A DNA stretch of 52,393 nt from Verrucomicrobiota bacterium (GTDB lineage Bacteria; Verrucomicrobiota; Verrucomicrobiia; Verrucomicrobiales; Akkermansiaceae). The stretch is from contig JAURPJ010000043.1 of the NCBI GenBank assembly GCA_030835305.1, positions 1-52,393 of the forward strand, read 5' to 3'. The translations under genes and the position numbers were made by a program. Positions 25,466-36,300 of the stretch are shown piece by piece. Every line of letters starts with the position of its first letter. Within the stretch, counting starts at the first letter, position 1. The notes under the pieces are model-generated. The model had not been told where the DNA came from, ran no database searches, and saw only the letters and a program-made list of their open reading frames with translations.

Positions 25466-28308
25466 GGTCTCGTGATTGTTTCGTCAAGGTTCAGAAGCAC
25501 GGTCGCCACACTCTGCCAGATACTCAGTTCGGGAGAGTCGGCGCGCTCGTAACGGGTTAGCCATTGGGCTTTAAGATAGTCCATAAATTTTTCCAGTTCG
25601 AGACGTGTGGGTGGGCGCCCAAGACAAAACCGGAACGCTAGATCCAAGCGGACTTGATCTTTAACATCTTCCGAAAGAATTCTCCGGGCCAGCCCCGTCG
25701 CAGACTCAACAAAAACCGGAGCGTTTAGGGTCATCAAGGCCTGGGTGGGCAGAATTGCCGAGTTGCGCTTCGTGACACACACGGCTCGTGCCGGGGCGTC
25801 GAGAAGCTCCAACGTCGGGTGCAGGGCCATCCGACGCCGGTAGGTGTAAAGGCTCTTGCGATAGCCGTCGTCACCGCTGCTGGCGATCCATTTTCCGGGC
25901 AAGTCCCGGTCTTCCCAATAGTGATCGGGCTGACGGGGAAATACGCCGGGGCCACCGACTGAGGGTTTGAGTAGCCCGCCAATTGCAAGCGCCTGGTCGC
26001 GAATTTGTTCGGCAGGTAATCTGACTCTTGGAAGCCGGGAGAACAGCATGTTCTTGGGATCTTTTTCCCTCAGTGCCGGGGTGATCTTTGTCGACTGACG
26101 GTAGGTCGCCGAGGTCACAATCAAGCGATTGATGTGTTTCATATCCCAGCCGCTCTCGACGAACTCGACGGCCAACCAGTCGAGCAATTCGGGATGGGTA
26201 GGAAAAGCACCCTGCGAACCGAAGTCGTCCGGAGTGCGGACCAGCCCGTGACCGAAATAGCTCTGCCAAAAACGATTCACCACCACCCGCGCCACGAGCG
26301 GGTTCCTCCCATCGACCAACCACCGGGCGAATTCGAGCCGGTTCTTTGGCTGCGAACTTTCCTCCGAAGCCAAAACGGTCGGTATTGCAGGAAACACTTT
26401 GTCGCCACGATTCAAAAAGCTTCCACGCAAATGAACATATGTGTCACGTGCGTTGTCTCTCTCTTTCATGACAGGCACCTCGGACACCTCCCAAGAAGAA
26501 GCCAAAAATTTTCGATCGAGCTCGTCCAACTCAACCTCGAGTTTTCTGATTTCCTCGGCCTCCTTCCCGAGATCAAAAGCACGGTCATACAACCTGACAT
26601 CTGTAAGCGCCCCCTCAAACTGGTAACCGTTCGGTTCGCTGGAATTCTCATAGCTCTTTCCGATCGCAAGGCGACGCGCCGAAACCGCGATGGTATCCGG
26701 TACTTTCCCGATCATCCGGACAGCGGTGTCCTCGATCCCGTCGACGAAAAGACGCACCGACCGGCCCGCTTCAAAAACAACTGCAACCCGGTGAACCTGC
26801 CCGTCATTAACGGCCTTGCTTCCATAGACGGCCGCACCTGAGAACGGTTCGGTGCTCGATGACACCCAAAAGAAAAGGTGGCCGGGCGTTGCTTCTTCTT
26901 CGCCCTCGCCACCGATTCCGAACAAATAACTACGCTGCTTTCCAGGCCAATCGTTCTTCGATACAATAGTGGCCACCTCTTGCTTGGTGCGTATCGTCGC
27001 AGTGAGTGTGAGATCTCCCGTAAGGCTAAATTTTTCAGGGTCAGCCTCAAGATGGGGAAAATCCCATTTCCCCAATAATCCATTTTCACCAAGGGGCTTT
27101 GGCATAGAGAGCCGTTTGCGCGCCTCAATCAATGCTGTATTGAGGCGGGCTCGCTCGGCAGGAAGTTTCGGGTCTAATTCAGCAGTGGGAGCGCGATAGT
27201 TCATCGTCGGCCCACCTTGCTCGTGACCCTTTCCATGGTGCTCGATATTATTGAATATCGCAAACATCGAGAAATACTCACGCTGACTGATGGGGTCGAA
27301 TTTGTGGTCGTGGCATTCAGCACATTCCATGGTCAATCCAAGCCAGACCTGGGCCGTTGTATTGACCCGGTCGGTGACCCCTTTCAGGCGGTATTCCTCC
27401 ACTGGGTAGGTTTGACCACGGGCCTGTGGTGCATTGCGGTGGAAGCCAGTGGCAAGACGCTGTTCATCGGTTGCATTTGGCAACATGTCGCCAGCCAATT
27501 GCTCGATGGTGAACTGATCAAAGGGCATGTTAAGGTCAAGCGAACGAACGACCCAGTCCCGGTAGGGCCAGATCTGGCGCATCTTGTCATCGGCAAATCC
27601 CCGCGTATCCGCATAGCGGGCGAGATCAAGCCAGTCCTGGGCCCGCCGTTCGGCATAATCGCGGGTCGAAAGCAAGCGATCAACCACTCGCTCGTAGGCT
27701 CCAGGGGCACAATCGTTTACGAAGGCCGAGACTTCAGCAAGCGTTGGTGGAAGTCCGGTGAGATCCAGCGTGACCCGGCGAATCAGGGTGGGACGATCAG
27801 TTTCCGGCGACAGAGCCATACCTTCCTTGTTGAGCCTACTCAAAATATAGTGGTCAATCGGGTTCTTCTCCCCTGCCACCGCGTCCGGTTTTATTTTTTT
27901 TGGAAGGGTAAAAGCCCAGTGGGGTTGATACTCGGCTCCCTGCTCAATCCATCGTCTAAGAAGATCCTTTTCAGCTTCAGAAAGATTTTTGTCTCTCTTC
28001 GGAGGCGGCATGACCACTTCAGGATCCGTGCTGGTAATGCGATGCCAGACTTCGCTGCGATCGAGGACGCCAGGCTTGATTGCCTGGGCGCCATCCCTCA
28101 GGGCATAAGCGCCCTCCGCAGTATCCAAACGGAGCTTGGCTTTACGGGTCTTCGCATCGAATCCATGGCAGGCGAAACACTTGTCGGAAAGAATCGGAAG
28201 AATGTCGCGATTAAACTCTACGCGTGTTGACCCGGCCCATGCTTCCGGCAGGACCAAAAGTGAACCCGAAACGCAGACGATTGAACGAATGAGAAGTCTC
28301 CGAAACAT
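25462..28308 (-). CDS. DUF1549/DUF1553 planctomycete-type cytochrome with LamG domain
   Basis: 948 residues from ATG 28308, chosen because it begins a signal peptide (MFRRLLIRSIVCVSGSLLVL); upstream in-frame codons add 15 unlikely residues. Order: PSCyt1 heme (CFACH, 44-48), DUF1549 with the second heme motif (CAECH, in ECAECHDHKFDPIS, near 330), a LamG/concanavalin-like jelly roll (about 410-580: GDLTLTATIRTKQE, SYLFGIGG, VNDGQVHRVAVVFEAGRSVRLFVDG, FEGALTDVRLYDRAFD), then DUF1553 (NRLEFARWLVDGRNPLVARVVVNRFW). LamG modules commonly bind carbohydrates, so this protein may hold its substrate through it. The start codon lies inside a perfect hairpin. It overlaps the DUF1501 gene and follows the heme-propeller gene by 80 bases. 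Confidence 0.93.
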   Translation of the reverse strand: MFRRLLIRSIVCVSGSLLVLPEAWAGSTRVEFNRDILPILSDKCFACHGFDAKTRKAKLRLDTAEGAYALRDGAQAIKPGVLDRSEVWHRITSTDPEVVMPPPKRDKNLSEAEKDLLRRWIEQGAEYQPHWAFTLPKKIKPDAVAGEKNPIDHYILSRLNKEGMALSPETDRPTLIRRVTLDLTGLPPTLAEVSAFVNDCAPGAYERVVDRLLSTRDYAERRAQDWLDLARYADTRGFADDKMRQIWPYRDWVVRSLDLNMPFDQFTIEQLAGDMLPNATDEQRLATGFHRNAPQARGQTYPVEEYRLKGVTDRVNTTAQVWLGLTMECAECHDHKFDPISQREYFSMFAIFNNIEHHGKGHEQGGPTMNYRAPTAELDPKLPAERARLNTALIEARKRLSMPKPLGENGLLGKWDFPHLEADPEKFSLTGDLTLTATIRTKQEVATIVSKNDWPGKQRSYLFGIGGEGEEEATPGHLFFWVSSSTEPFSGAAVYGSKAVNDGQVHRVAVVFEAGRSVRLFVDGIEDTAVRMIGKVPDTIAVSARRLAIGKSYENSSEPNGYQFEGALTDVRLYDRAFDLGKEAEEIRKLEVELDELDRKFLASSWEVSEVPVMKERDNARDTYVHLRGSFLNRGDKVFPAIPTVLASEESSQPKNRLEFARWLVDGRNPLVARVVVNRFWQSYFGHGLVRTPDDFGSQGAFPTHPELLDWLAVEFVESGWDMKHINRLIVTSATYRQSTKITPALREKDPKNMLFSRLPRVRLPAEQIRDQALAIGGLLKPSVGGPGVFPRQPDHYWEDRDLPGKWIASSGDDGYRKSLYTYRRRMALHPTLELLDAPARAVCVTKRNSAILPTQALMTLNAPVFVESATGLARRILSEDVKDQVRLDLAFRFCLGRPPTRLELEKFMDYLKAQWLTRYERADSPELSIWQSVATVLLNLDETITRP

Positions 28309-28319
28309 AAGTGTTTCGG
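28300..28319 (-). promoter_or_regulatory. Perfect hairpin covering the start codon of the LamG cytochrome gene
   Basis: CCGAAACA (28300-28307) and TGTTTCGG (28312-28319) form an 8-bp stem with a 4-base loop. The ATG (28308-28306) sits at the loop-stem junction, so the folded mRNA would hide the start codon. Seen directly; a translational control role is inferred. Confidence 0.5.
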
Positions 28320-28388
28320 GTTCGAGTGTTTGTCCATCTTGTCCATTCTGCAAGGATCGAAATCATCAGTTTCGATCCGACGAAGTGA

Positions 28389-31082
28389 TCACTCGGGAAT
28401 AGCACGCAGGGTGAAATAGGCCTGAAGTTTACTCCAAGCCGAATATTCGCCGAAGGATTCCCCCGTTTCCGGCAAGGTGATTTCATAGATTCGATCCAGC
28501 CAGAAATCCCCGTTTCCAAAATCCTTCAATTTCACAAGCAGAACCAAACCGTCTCCGGAAAGTTCTGTGGCGGCCACCGCATTCTCGCGAACGTCGTGCT
28601 CGGGCGAACCATATTCCGCAGTGTTGGTGTAGAACCATGACTTCACTTGAACGGAGTTTGCAATACCAGCCCTTTTTAACGGACGGGTAAAATGGATTTC
28701 GAAACCATGCGGATTGGAGGCCACACGCAGGATATCTCCAGGAATTGTTTCCCCATCCCAGACCATACGTTGCAGGGCATGAGCAAATCCCCCGGTGGCA
28801 TACCAGCCACGACCGGTCTGGCCAATCATCATGCTGCCGTCGGCCAAAAAGCAGGGCCGCATCGGCCCCGAAGCCAGTCCCTCGGCAAAGAGAATGGCAC
28901 ATCCTTGATCCACTCCGTTCACCCGCTCAGTGACCACTCGAAAAAGTTGGGAAAGCGTCTGATCACCCATGAAGACCTGGTTCTGATAGACTCCGAATTT
29001 TCCTCCTGTGAGGTCCCACGCCGGATTCCCGGGTGAGTTGGCGATCTTGTTATGAGGCAGCCAAACCGCACCTTTGCGAAGTCTTCCCGCCCACATTTCT
29101 CCATCCAATTTGCTCTCGGGAGTGACTCCGGGCAAATCGACCAGGCCTGACAGGTGGCCATAGAATTTGCCTTTCTCGAGCGGCACCCACTTTGAAGACC
29201 CAACAAACTCACCTTGGTTTTCGGAATACCAAAGGCGGCCATTCGGAGCCAATCCCATCCCCGCCGGGCTGCGCAAGCCATTGGCAAAAAATGACATCTC
29301 TCCCTCCGGCGTCACCACACACGACCACCCACGATAGCCACCCATCGATCCCATGAATTTTCCTCCGGCCCGGAAGGCCGCCTCTTCAACTCCCGAAGCA
29401 TCGGCCAAATTCAAATTAAAATGGTAATTGCCTCCGGTATCGCGAACCGGTCCGTGGGTGTATTCGTGATAGTTTCCATGAAAGCCGAAATCATCACAAA
29501 GAGTTTCAAAGCGGTCGGCCCGACCATCGCCATCGGTATCCACCAATCGGGTTAGCTCCGGTTTCTGGGTAATCACAATCCGGTCACCCCTGTCATCCTC
29601 AATGCACACCCCGAGGGACTCAAAAATACCCTCGGCAAAGAGCGTCCACTGATCATCACGAATCCGCCAAATCCCCGAATCACGGGTCGCGAGCACGATG
29701 GTGCCATCTTTGGCTTGCGCAAGTCCAGTGGCTTCAAAAGGCTGCTTTCGGCCATACAAATCAAGCGGCGGATCGATGGTAAAAGCCGAGTAACCCGCCT
29801 GGACGGCAAGAGGTTTCCCTTTGCGACGGCGACGATTGAGATCCGGTTGCAGCACGACGGTTGGTGCGGAGACAATCGCCTGGGGGTCGAAGTTTTCTTT
29901 GCGCTCAATGACAGGGCGAGCCACCACCACTCCGGGAATTTTGGCCTTTAAACGATAGACCTTCGACTCACTCGAAGCAGGCAGCTTCCAAAGTCCATTC
30001 TCGATCCTGCCTCCGTCGACCGTCACCACGGCCAACCCGCCCGACCTGAGACGAAAACTCTGAGCCTCCGCCAAATTTCCCTCAAGGCGAATCTCCACTC
30101 CCCCGTCAACTGCAAGCGTGATGGATTCCGTGAGAACGTTTTTCCCAACTCGAAATTCGAAAGTTGGCAGCCCTGATTCCGGCTCAAGTTGGTGCCCGCG
30201 AAACTCCGCATCAAGAGAAGCCAACCTGGTCGCGAAATCAATGCCATCCCGGAGATATTTTCCGATCTCGGGATGATCCTGCACGTCGGGTTCCTTAAAC
30301 TCAAAATCAACCACAATTCCGTTCCGGGTCAGGGGCGCAAGCAAGGGTTCATCTTCGAGAAAGACCACCGCGTCCCGACCCGTCGTTGAAGGTCGCTTGC
30401 CTCGGCCCGACCGCTCCTCACGCAGATTCAAAAAGCCCCCGCTCCAAACCCGCCGGACTGACAGCATCCGTGGATCAAAGGTGTAGCTCATGCCATTGGG
30501 CAAGCCGACATGCAGGGCCCGCCCGCTCGTCCCGGACAGCATGGCACGGAAAACCCGCGGCCGGTCAGTCACAGGAATCTCGCCCGGGACATCAATGAGA
30601 TGTTTGATGGGTAGGGTTTTCTCCCTCGTGAGCATCACCTTCGCCGGCCCGGCTTCTCCCTCCTCAGCCAGCGTTCGAAGGTAATGCCAAAGTGCCTCGA
30701 GATCCTGCCCGGTGATCACGGTGGACCCGTACTGCGGCATGACCTGGGGATAGGTCGCGCCCTTCGCGGGACCATTTTCGGCAACCGCAAGTTGATCCCA
30801 TGACTGGCGGACCGACTTGATGAAATAGTCCTTGTCCGCCTTGACCTTCTCCCGGCCCCCTTCCACTCCAACTTCACGCATCCGCGGCCGGGTGAGAAAA
30901 AGTCCGTAAAGATTTGGGCCGGTTTTCATCGACTTGTCGCCCTTCTCAACCACGTGACATTCGACACATCCCATCGAGGAAAAAACCTCCCGGCCATAAG
31001 CCACGGCATCAAAAGGTTCCTGGCTGGAAAGCGGAAGAGCCAAGGCCCCGGCAAAGAGAAAGCGGCAGTATGTAAATCCCAT
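28389..31082 (-). CDS. Cytochrome c / beta-propeller heme-linked dehydrogenase
   Basis: About 897 residues from ATG 31082 (MGFTYCRFLFAGALALPLSSQ, signal-like); an in-frame TTG at 31136 would add 18 non-signal residues. An N-terminal cytochrome c carries CVECH (39-43) and a Met region (TYPQVMPQYG). A middle segment of about 230 residues with beta character follows. From about 420 a six-bladed propeller resembles sorbosone/PQQ-type dehydrogenases (DGTIVLATRDSGIWRI, RLVDTDGDGRADRFETL, NYHEYTHGPVRDTGGNYHF). It is a fused counterpart of the separate cytochrome and propeller genes at 20379-23983; the shared NYHxYTxGPVRD motif shows common descent. It probably oxidises a sugar or alcohol in the periplasm and feeds electrons to its own heme. 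The ATG lies in a short palindrome. Confidence 0.9.
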   Translation of the reverse strand: MGFTYCRFLFAGALALPLSSQEPFDAVAYGREVFSSMGCVECHVVEKGDKSMKTGPNLYGLFLTRPRMREVGVEGGREKVKADKDYFIKSVRQSWDQLAVAENGPAKGATYPQVMPQYGSTVITGQDLEALWHYLRTLAEEGEAGPAKVMLTREKTLPIKHLIDVPGEIPVTDRPRVFRAMLSGTSGRALHVGLPNGMSYTFDPRMLSVRRVWSGGFLNLREERSGRGKRPSTTGRDAVVFLEDEPLLAPLTRNGIVVDFEFKEPDVQDHPEIGKYLRDGIDFATRLASLDAEFRGHQLEPESGLPTFEFRVGKNVLTESITLAVDGGVEIRLEGNLAEAQSFRLRSGGLAVVTVDGGRIENGLWKLPASSESKVYRLKAKIPGVVVARPVIERKENFDPQAIVSAPTVVLQPDLNRRRRKGKPLAVQAGYSAFTIDPPLDLYGRKQPFEATGLAQAKDGTIVLATRDSGIWRIRDDQWTLFAEGIFESLGVCIEDDRGDRIVITQKPELTRLVDTDGDGRADRFETLCDDFGFHGNYHEYTHGPVRDTGGNYHFNLNLADASGVEEAAFRAGGKFMGSMGGYRGWSCVVTPEGEMSFFANGLRSPAGMGLAPNGRLWYSENQGEFVGSSKWVPLEKGKFYGHLSGLVDLPGVTPESKLDGEMWAGRLRKGAVWLPHNKIANSPGNPAWDLTGGKFGVYQNQVFMGDQTLSQLFRVVTERVNGVDQGCAILFAEGLASGPMRPCFLADGSMMIGQTGRGWYATGGFAHALQRMVWDGETIPGDILRVASNPHGFEIHFTRPLKRAGIANSVQVKSWFYTNTAEYGSPEHDVRENAVAATELSGDGLVLLVKLKDFGNGDFWLDRIYEITLPETGESFGEYSAWSKLQAYFTLRAIPE

Positions 31083-31090
31083 GTGGGATT
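31075..31090 (-). promoter_or_regulatory. Palindrome covering the start codon of the heme-propeller gene
   Basis: AATCCCA (31075-31081) and TGGGATT (31084-31090) are perfectly complementary around a 2-base centre; the ATG (31082-31080) is inside. It parallels the start-codon hairpin of the next gene downstream. A 2-base loop is tight for RNA, so a DNA-binding palindrome is also possible. Confidence 0.35.
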
Positions 31091-31132
31091 CCCATACGCC
31101 GCCAACCCGCAAGAACTTTAAATTGTTAACCG

Positions 31133-33325
31133 TCAAATCCCCGGACGGATCCGGAAGAAGCGCTGAAGCGATCCGGCATCGATCAAGGTGCTTTCGGTTA
31201 TCGTCAGGGTGGTTTCAGCATCGATGGCCTCAATTGAGTCATCGATCTCAAGCCACTCCGTTGAGGAGAGGTCAATAGTGGTATCAAGTGAGTAGGTCCG
31301 ACCAGGGACCGAGTTGAAGGTGAGTCGGATCTGATCGGCATCGCGGTCGAAGGCGATTGAGGTAATCGCCAAGCCACCGGCACCACCGGAGATTTCGTCA
31401 TACTTGGAAGAAATCTGTAACTCATTCAGAATGCGGTCCTGGTAGTAGTTGAACACCGCGATATCTCCGGTGAATGCTTCAAAGGGAAAGGCCGTGCTGG
31501 TTGGGAGATTTGATCCTTTGCCGAGCTCGGCGAGATCACCACCGTCCCAATCGGTGATTAATCCAGCGCTCGTAACAGGCTCCGCTGCAAGCTGGCCATT
31601 GACATAAAGCTTGCCAATAGCTGGAACAAGAGCGCCGGTCCGGCCCGTTGCCACGATATGAAAGAAGTCGTTTGCCGTTCCCAGTTCCGCAAGATCAGCA
31701 GATACGATGATTCGCTGATCATCCAAATTCGCTGATTGGTAGCGGAAGTCTATGGTGCTTCCAGTGAGAACGATCCCGGTTCCCGAGCCATTGCCGCCCG
31801 TATTGAAAAGAGTGTGGGTGCCAGTGAAGTCTCCGGGGCGGACGACCATCTCCCAGGTTACATCTTCCTTGGTGACCGGGTCGCCCAGGCCATCCTGCCA
31901 GGAGTCGAGAGGATTAGCGGAAAGGTTATAACCCGGGCTGTTCACCCAGGCGTTCACACCGGACAAATTACTGGTTCCGCTGACTACCGTTCCTCCAGTG
32001 GCATTGATAAAGGTAATACCGGCGTTCCCGGTGTTGTTGATGGCCGGGTCCCATTGCGCGAGCACACCATCCGGCAAATCCATTGCAGTCCACCCCAAAT
32101 CGGGAACGCTTCCGTCAATCACGGTAATTGTCAGATCGGATGTCTCGGATCCAAATTCATTGGTCGCAGTCAGAGTGTAGGTCGTGGTCTCAGTCGGGGT
32201 TACTTCGAAGAATGTCTCACTGGTCACATCGGTCCCGTCGATACTCAGTGAACTTTCCCCAAAGGCATCCCAGCGAAGAATGGCCGATTGCCCTTCCAGC
32301 AAAGTGTCCGAATCAGAGTTGGTGAACACATTGATCAGTGGTGCGCTATCCACCAGGACGGTGATTACCGCCTCCAAGGTCTCGGCTCCCCGGGTTCCCG
32401 TAATCGTATAAGTTGTGGTCGTCGTTGGATTGACTGTCACCATGTTGGTTCCCAGGACATCCCCCACTCCATTATCAATCGTGAGGGTGTCGTTTCCCGG
32501 ATTACTGACCCAGCTGAGAACGACAGGTGAGCCACTGGTCACCACTTCCTCGGAACCTGTAAAATCCCCGACAATCGGAGTTCCAATTGCAAGCTCGGCA
32601 ATGGCAATCGCATCCAGAGCCTCGTCATAAATTCTCACGTCATCCATCCAGCCATCCCAGTTGTGAGTGAGCTGGAAATTATCGCCGATCCTCACATCGG
32701 CGCTGGAGGCTGTATTAATCGCGACGCTTTGACTCGCGCTCGGAGGTGTGTCGAGACTATTGAAATCAGCATCAAGCACACCATCGACATAAAGCTTGGC
32801 ATCCTGGATGTCAGGAGTTCCATCGTTGGCCCAAGTCACCGCAACGTGATGCCACTCCCCATCGGTCACAACAGTGTTCCCCACAAAGAATCCGCCATTC
32901 GCCTCAATGCGGATCGCACCGGGAGTACCATTCCCGGTTTGGACTCGGAACGTCCACTTCTGGGTTGATGCATTCGCGCCCCAAGAGACGATCCCTTTGT
33001 TTAACGCGGGATTATTGCTCGCAGTCCTGATCCAAGCCGCAATCGTTCGGTCTCCGGTACCAGTAATCCCCTTATAACCGACGATGTTGACCTGATCATC
33101 AATGCCATCCATTTGCAGCGCTGCAGATGTCCCCGAAGGAACCACGGGCAAATTAGTCGTACTCCAAAGCGCCCCTCCGGCGACGGTTCCAACGTTATTG
33201 TTCGCGGAGCTATCGCCGGCAATCGTTCCACTACCCTCATCAAGGGCCCAATGAGCCACCAAATCAGCCTGACTGACGACTGGGGCGAGAGTTAGAAATA
33301 AAACAGGAAGAGTGTGTGCCTTCAT
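31133..33325 (-). CDS. Secreted protein with two LamG domains and Ig-like repeats
   Basis: A 730-residue exported protein (signal MKAHTLPVLFLTLAPVVSQA). Domain order: LamG/concanavalin jelly roll (about 21-245: LVAHWALDEGSGTIAGDSS, DGEWHHVAVTWANDG, WDGWMDDVRIYDEALD), two short Ig-like repeats with the signature TTTYTITGT and TTTYTLTATN (about 250-400), and a second LamG-like region (about 410-640). The C-terminal domain reads LTFNSVPGRTYSLDTTIDLSSTEW and ends RFFRIRPGI. The last module recurs in other exported Verrucomicrobial proteins and in this window. No catalytic motif is seen; a binding or surface-display role is likely. It follows the CotH-containing gene by 58 bases and precedes the heme-propeller gene by 50, all in one direction. 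Confidence 0.9.
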   Translation of the reverse strand: MKAHTLPVLFLTLAPVVSQADLVAHWALDEGSGTIAGDSSANNNVGTVAGGALWSTTNLPVVPSGTSAALQMDGIDDQVNIVGYKGITGTGDRTIAAWIRTASNNPALNKGIVSWGANASTQKWTFRVQTGNGTPGAIRIEANGGFFVGNTVVTDGEWHHVAVTWANDGTPDIQDAKLYVDGVLDADFNSLDTPPSASQSVAINTASSADVRIGDNFQLTHNWDGWMDDVRIYDEALDAIAIAELAIGTPIVGDFTGSEEVVTSGSPVVLSWVSNPGNDTLTIDNGVGDVLGTNMVTVNPTTTTTYTITGTRGAETLEAVITVLVDSAPLINVFTNSDSDTLLEGQSAILRWDAFGESSLSIDGTDVTSETFFEVTPTETTTYTLTATNEFGSETSDLTITVIDGSVPDLGWTAMDLPDGVLAQWDPAINNTGNAGITFINATGGTVVSGTSNLSGVNAWVNSPGYNLSANPLDSWQDGLGDPVTKEDVTWEMVVRPGDFTGTHTLFNTGGNGSGTGIVLTGSTIDFRYQSANLDDQRIIVSADLAELGTANDFFHIVATGRTGALVPAIGKLYVNGQLAAEPVTSAGLITDWDGGDLAELGKGSNLPTSTAFPFEAFTGDIAVFNYYQDRILNELQISSKYDEISGGAGGLAITSIAFDRDADQIRLTFNSVPGRTYSLDTTIDLSSTEWLEIDDSIEAIDAETTLTITESTLIDAGSLQRFFRIRPGI

Positions 33326-33383
33326 CCAGTTCCGCTAACACAAAACACTTCGCTGGTGAATCCCAAAGTAGGTTATCTCAAAA

Positions 33384-36300
33384 TTATGGGCGGGCCGTCA
33401 CAACAAGGCGGGCGAAACGCAGCGACTCATTCCCCAACCACGGGGTCGGAGCACGCCAATCACGACGGGTGATCCCTCCGGCTTGCTCGTCCGAGCCCAA
33501 AAAGACCGCAGTCCCTCGCTGCCAGGTTTCGAGATCGGATGAAAACTCAACCACGACCTCCGCATCGTCCGCCCCGGCATTGGTCGAAACAGTCGCGACC
33601 AGATAGTTGTCGAACGAGCCATTGTCTTCCAGGTTCGCAATCGAAACCGTCATCGCTGCCAGCGGGTCCTCGAGTGCATACGCGAGCAAGTCGGCAGCGT
33701 TCGAACCCTCGAAAGGCACCGCGTCCGACTCTCCCGGACTCCCCCCTGGGTTCACACTCGATCTCCAGCTCACTGCCTCGCCCGGGTCCGGATTCACGGT
33801 CGGCGCAATTAAAGTGAGCGAGTAACCATCGCCATCCGCTGGCAGTGGCCAGGGCGCCCGGTCATCATACTGAAAATTTCGGATCAATGCCCCATCAGCT
33901 CCCACAAGCGAAAGGCTCTCACCCCCGTTATCCAATCGGCCGGTGTAAACTCCGGCGACCGGGAGATCATTTCCAAACGCTGCCACGAACCCATCCAGAT
34001 CCGCCACCAAGAGCAGCCGCTCGCCAGCTTCAAGAACCGCGTCATCAGGGAAGACAAAAGAAATGCCACCATTGAAAGTCACACCCGCGAGACTGATGGC
34101 CTCGTCGGCAATGTTCATCAACTCGATGTACTCCGTAACCTCCAGATCCCCTGCCGGATGATAGAAGATTTCGGAGATCACGAGGTTGTCAGCCGAAGCC
34201 GGGAGAGCGGTCACGAAGACCGCTTCATTCAAAGCACTCCATTCGCTCCCGTCGAAACTTCTGGTCCGAACCGTCGTGGGCCCATTGATCGTCACAGCAT
34301 CACCCGGCGTGTTCAGAGCAGTGACATCCAGTTGGAAGTCCATGCCCATGTCCGAACTCCCGGCGCTCCCATTATGAAGTTCGATTGCAATGACATTGGT
34401 ACCCTCCGCGAAAGCCGACGGTGGGAAAGTGAAGACATCAATATGACCCTCCCTGACATTACTATCACTCAGCGCCAGGGTTTCGAAATCAACCGGATCT
34501 GCAGGCATGTTGTCACGGGCAATCTCCGTCCCGTTCAAATAAACAATGGCTCCGCCATCAGACATGACCCGCGCCGTGGCCTCGGTAATGAGAGTCACAT
34601 TGATAACCTCAAAATTCTTCCGAAAGTAGACGGTAATATTCCGGTTAGGATTGATCCACGGACCGGGAAAAGGGTGATCATTTATCGAGCCAAACCCAAG
34701 AGGAGCATCTCCAACAGCCCACAAGGAATCGTCATAAGCAGGCTCTTTCCACGCACTTCCCTGATCACTCCCGTCATCGAGATAACTCCAGCCTGTCGCG
34801 CCAGCTGCGATCAAAGTTTGCTCGCTTTTTGCTCCATTAATTTTCACCGCATTCGGATGAATCCCCCCGCCGGCCAGACGCGGATCGCTGCCATCAGTGG
34901 TGTAATAAATATCTCCTGCCTCATTGGTAAGAATAAGACCGGAGCCCGCCGACACCTTGCCACCATGTTGACTGAAGGCAGGTGGATCAAGGTCCGGATA
35001 GAGACCCGCCGCACGAAATTGACTGATGCTAATCGGAGTGCGGTTGGGAAACCAGGTGTTGTATTCTCTATTGAGCCCTCGATCAAAATCCACCAACGTT
35101 CGCGGGTTGGAATCAACGTGGTCACCCCACCGCGCGCTCTCTGCTTTCATCGCGAGTCGGATCCTCTGCGCTCGCGCATCCCACTGCGCCGCTCCATTCT
35201 CAGGTGTTAACGCTCCGTCGTTAAACATGTGCTTGTAAGCCCGATCCGCGAATCGCAGGGCATACTCAGGGTCATCTGTCAGCCACGCATTGATCGAGGT
35301 CGGACGATGCTGGGTCCCACCCCGACCGTGGGTGATGGAATTGATATTGAGGTTTCCGGTGGAGAGTCCGTTGAGTCCCGCACGCTCGGCGTCATGGCAA
35401 AAGAACATGTATTTCCCCGGCGGATTGGTCCGGCGCATCGCACGCACATTGTTCTGATCCCAATCGGTATTTCCCGCATGAAAATTGAGCACGAGATAAT
35501 CGATAAAGCTGTCGAGATCGAGGTATTGCTTCACTGTTTCAAGGTCTCCCGCCCGGGCAGCGTCCAAGACAGTCCGCCAGCTCTCAAGCATGCGTGCGTT
35601 TACCTCGGACTGGGTTCCATTGATCACCTCAATGTTGTTGCCTCCTACAATCCGAAAGCCTTCCCAATCATCCTCGTCCCCGCCAAAGCGCTCGGCGGTC
35701 CACTCTTCCTCAATACGCTCAAAGAGGTGGTGCATCCCAAAGTAGAGACCATTGATATAAACATGAACTTCATTTTGAAGCGCCTCCGGATAACCCATCG
35801 CAAAGCGCGCATCGCGAAACCACTGATCGCGAATATACATTCCAAACTGGCGTACAGCCGCCGTCGGGTGAACCCAGGAATTCCCATTCCCTCCACGCAA
35901 AATGATCTGGTTAAAGGTCTCGGTCGGAGCGTCGGAACCAAAGAGCGGAAAGCGCATTTTTCCAGCTCCGTATTCATTCCGAAAGGCGAGGCGAAAGTTG
36001 TGCTTTCCGCGGTTTGGATTGCGGGAGGCATTGCCGTTCATGAGCATGCCGGCATCTAGCTGAATCGGAGAACCGTCTTTAAAGTCGATCATTTCCACAG
36101 AAACACGTCGTTCGGAATTGGGTCCGGAATCTTGGGGGTTCACTTGAATGCCCGTCTGTTGATCGAACAGATTATCGATGTCAGTCACGATGGAAATTGT
36201 AGGCAGATCGCGCAACGCTTCCTTCAGCTCATCACGAGTGTAAACCGAACCAATGACATCGGGATCCATTTGGAAGTCTCCCGGAATGGTATTTCCATTT

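Noticed and set aside
34158-35210. A 350-codon plus-strand open frame
   Set aside because: Antisense to the CotH/lamin-tail gene; no signal or domain pattern.
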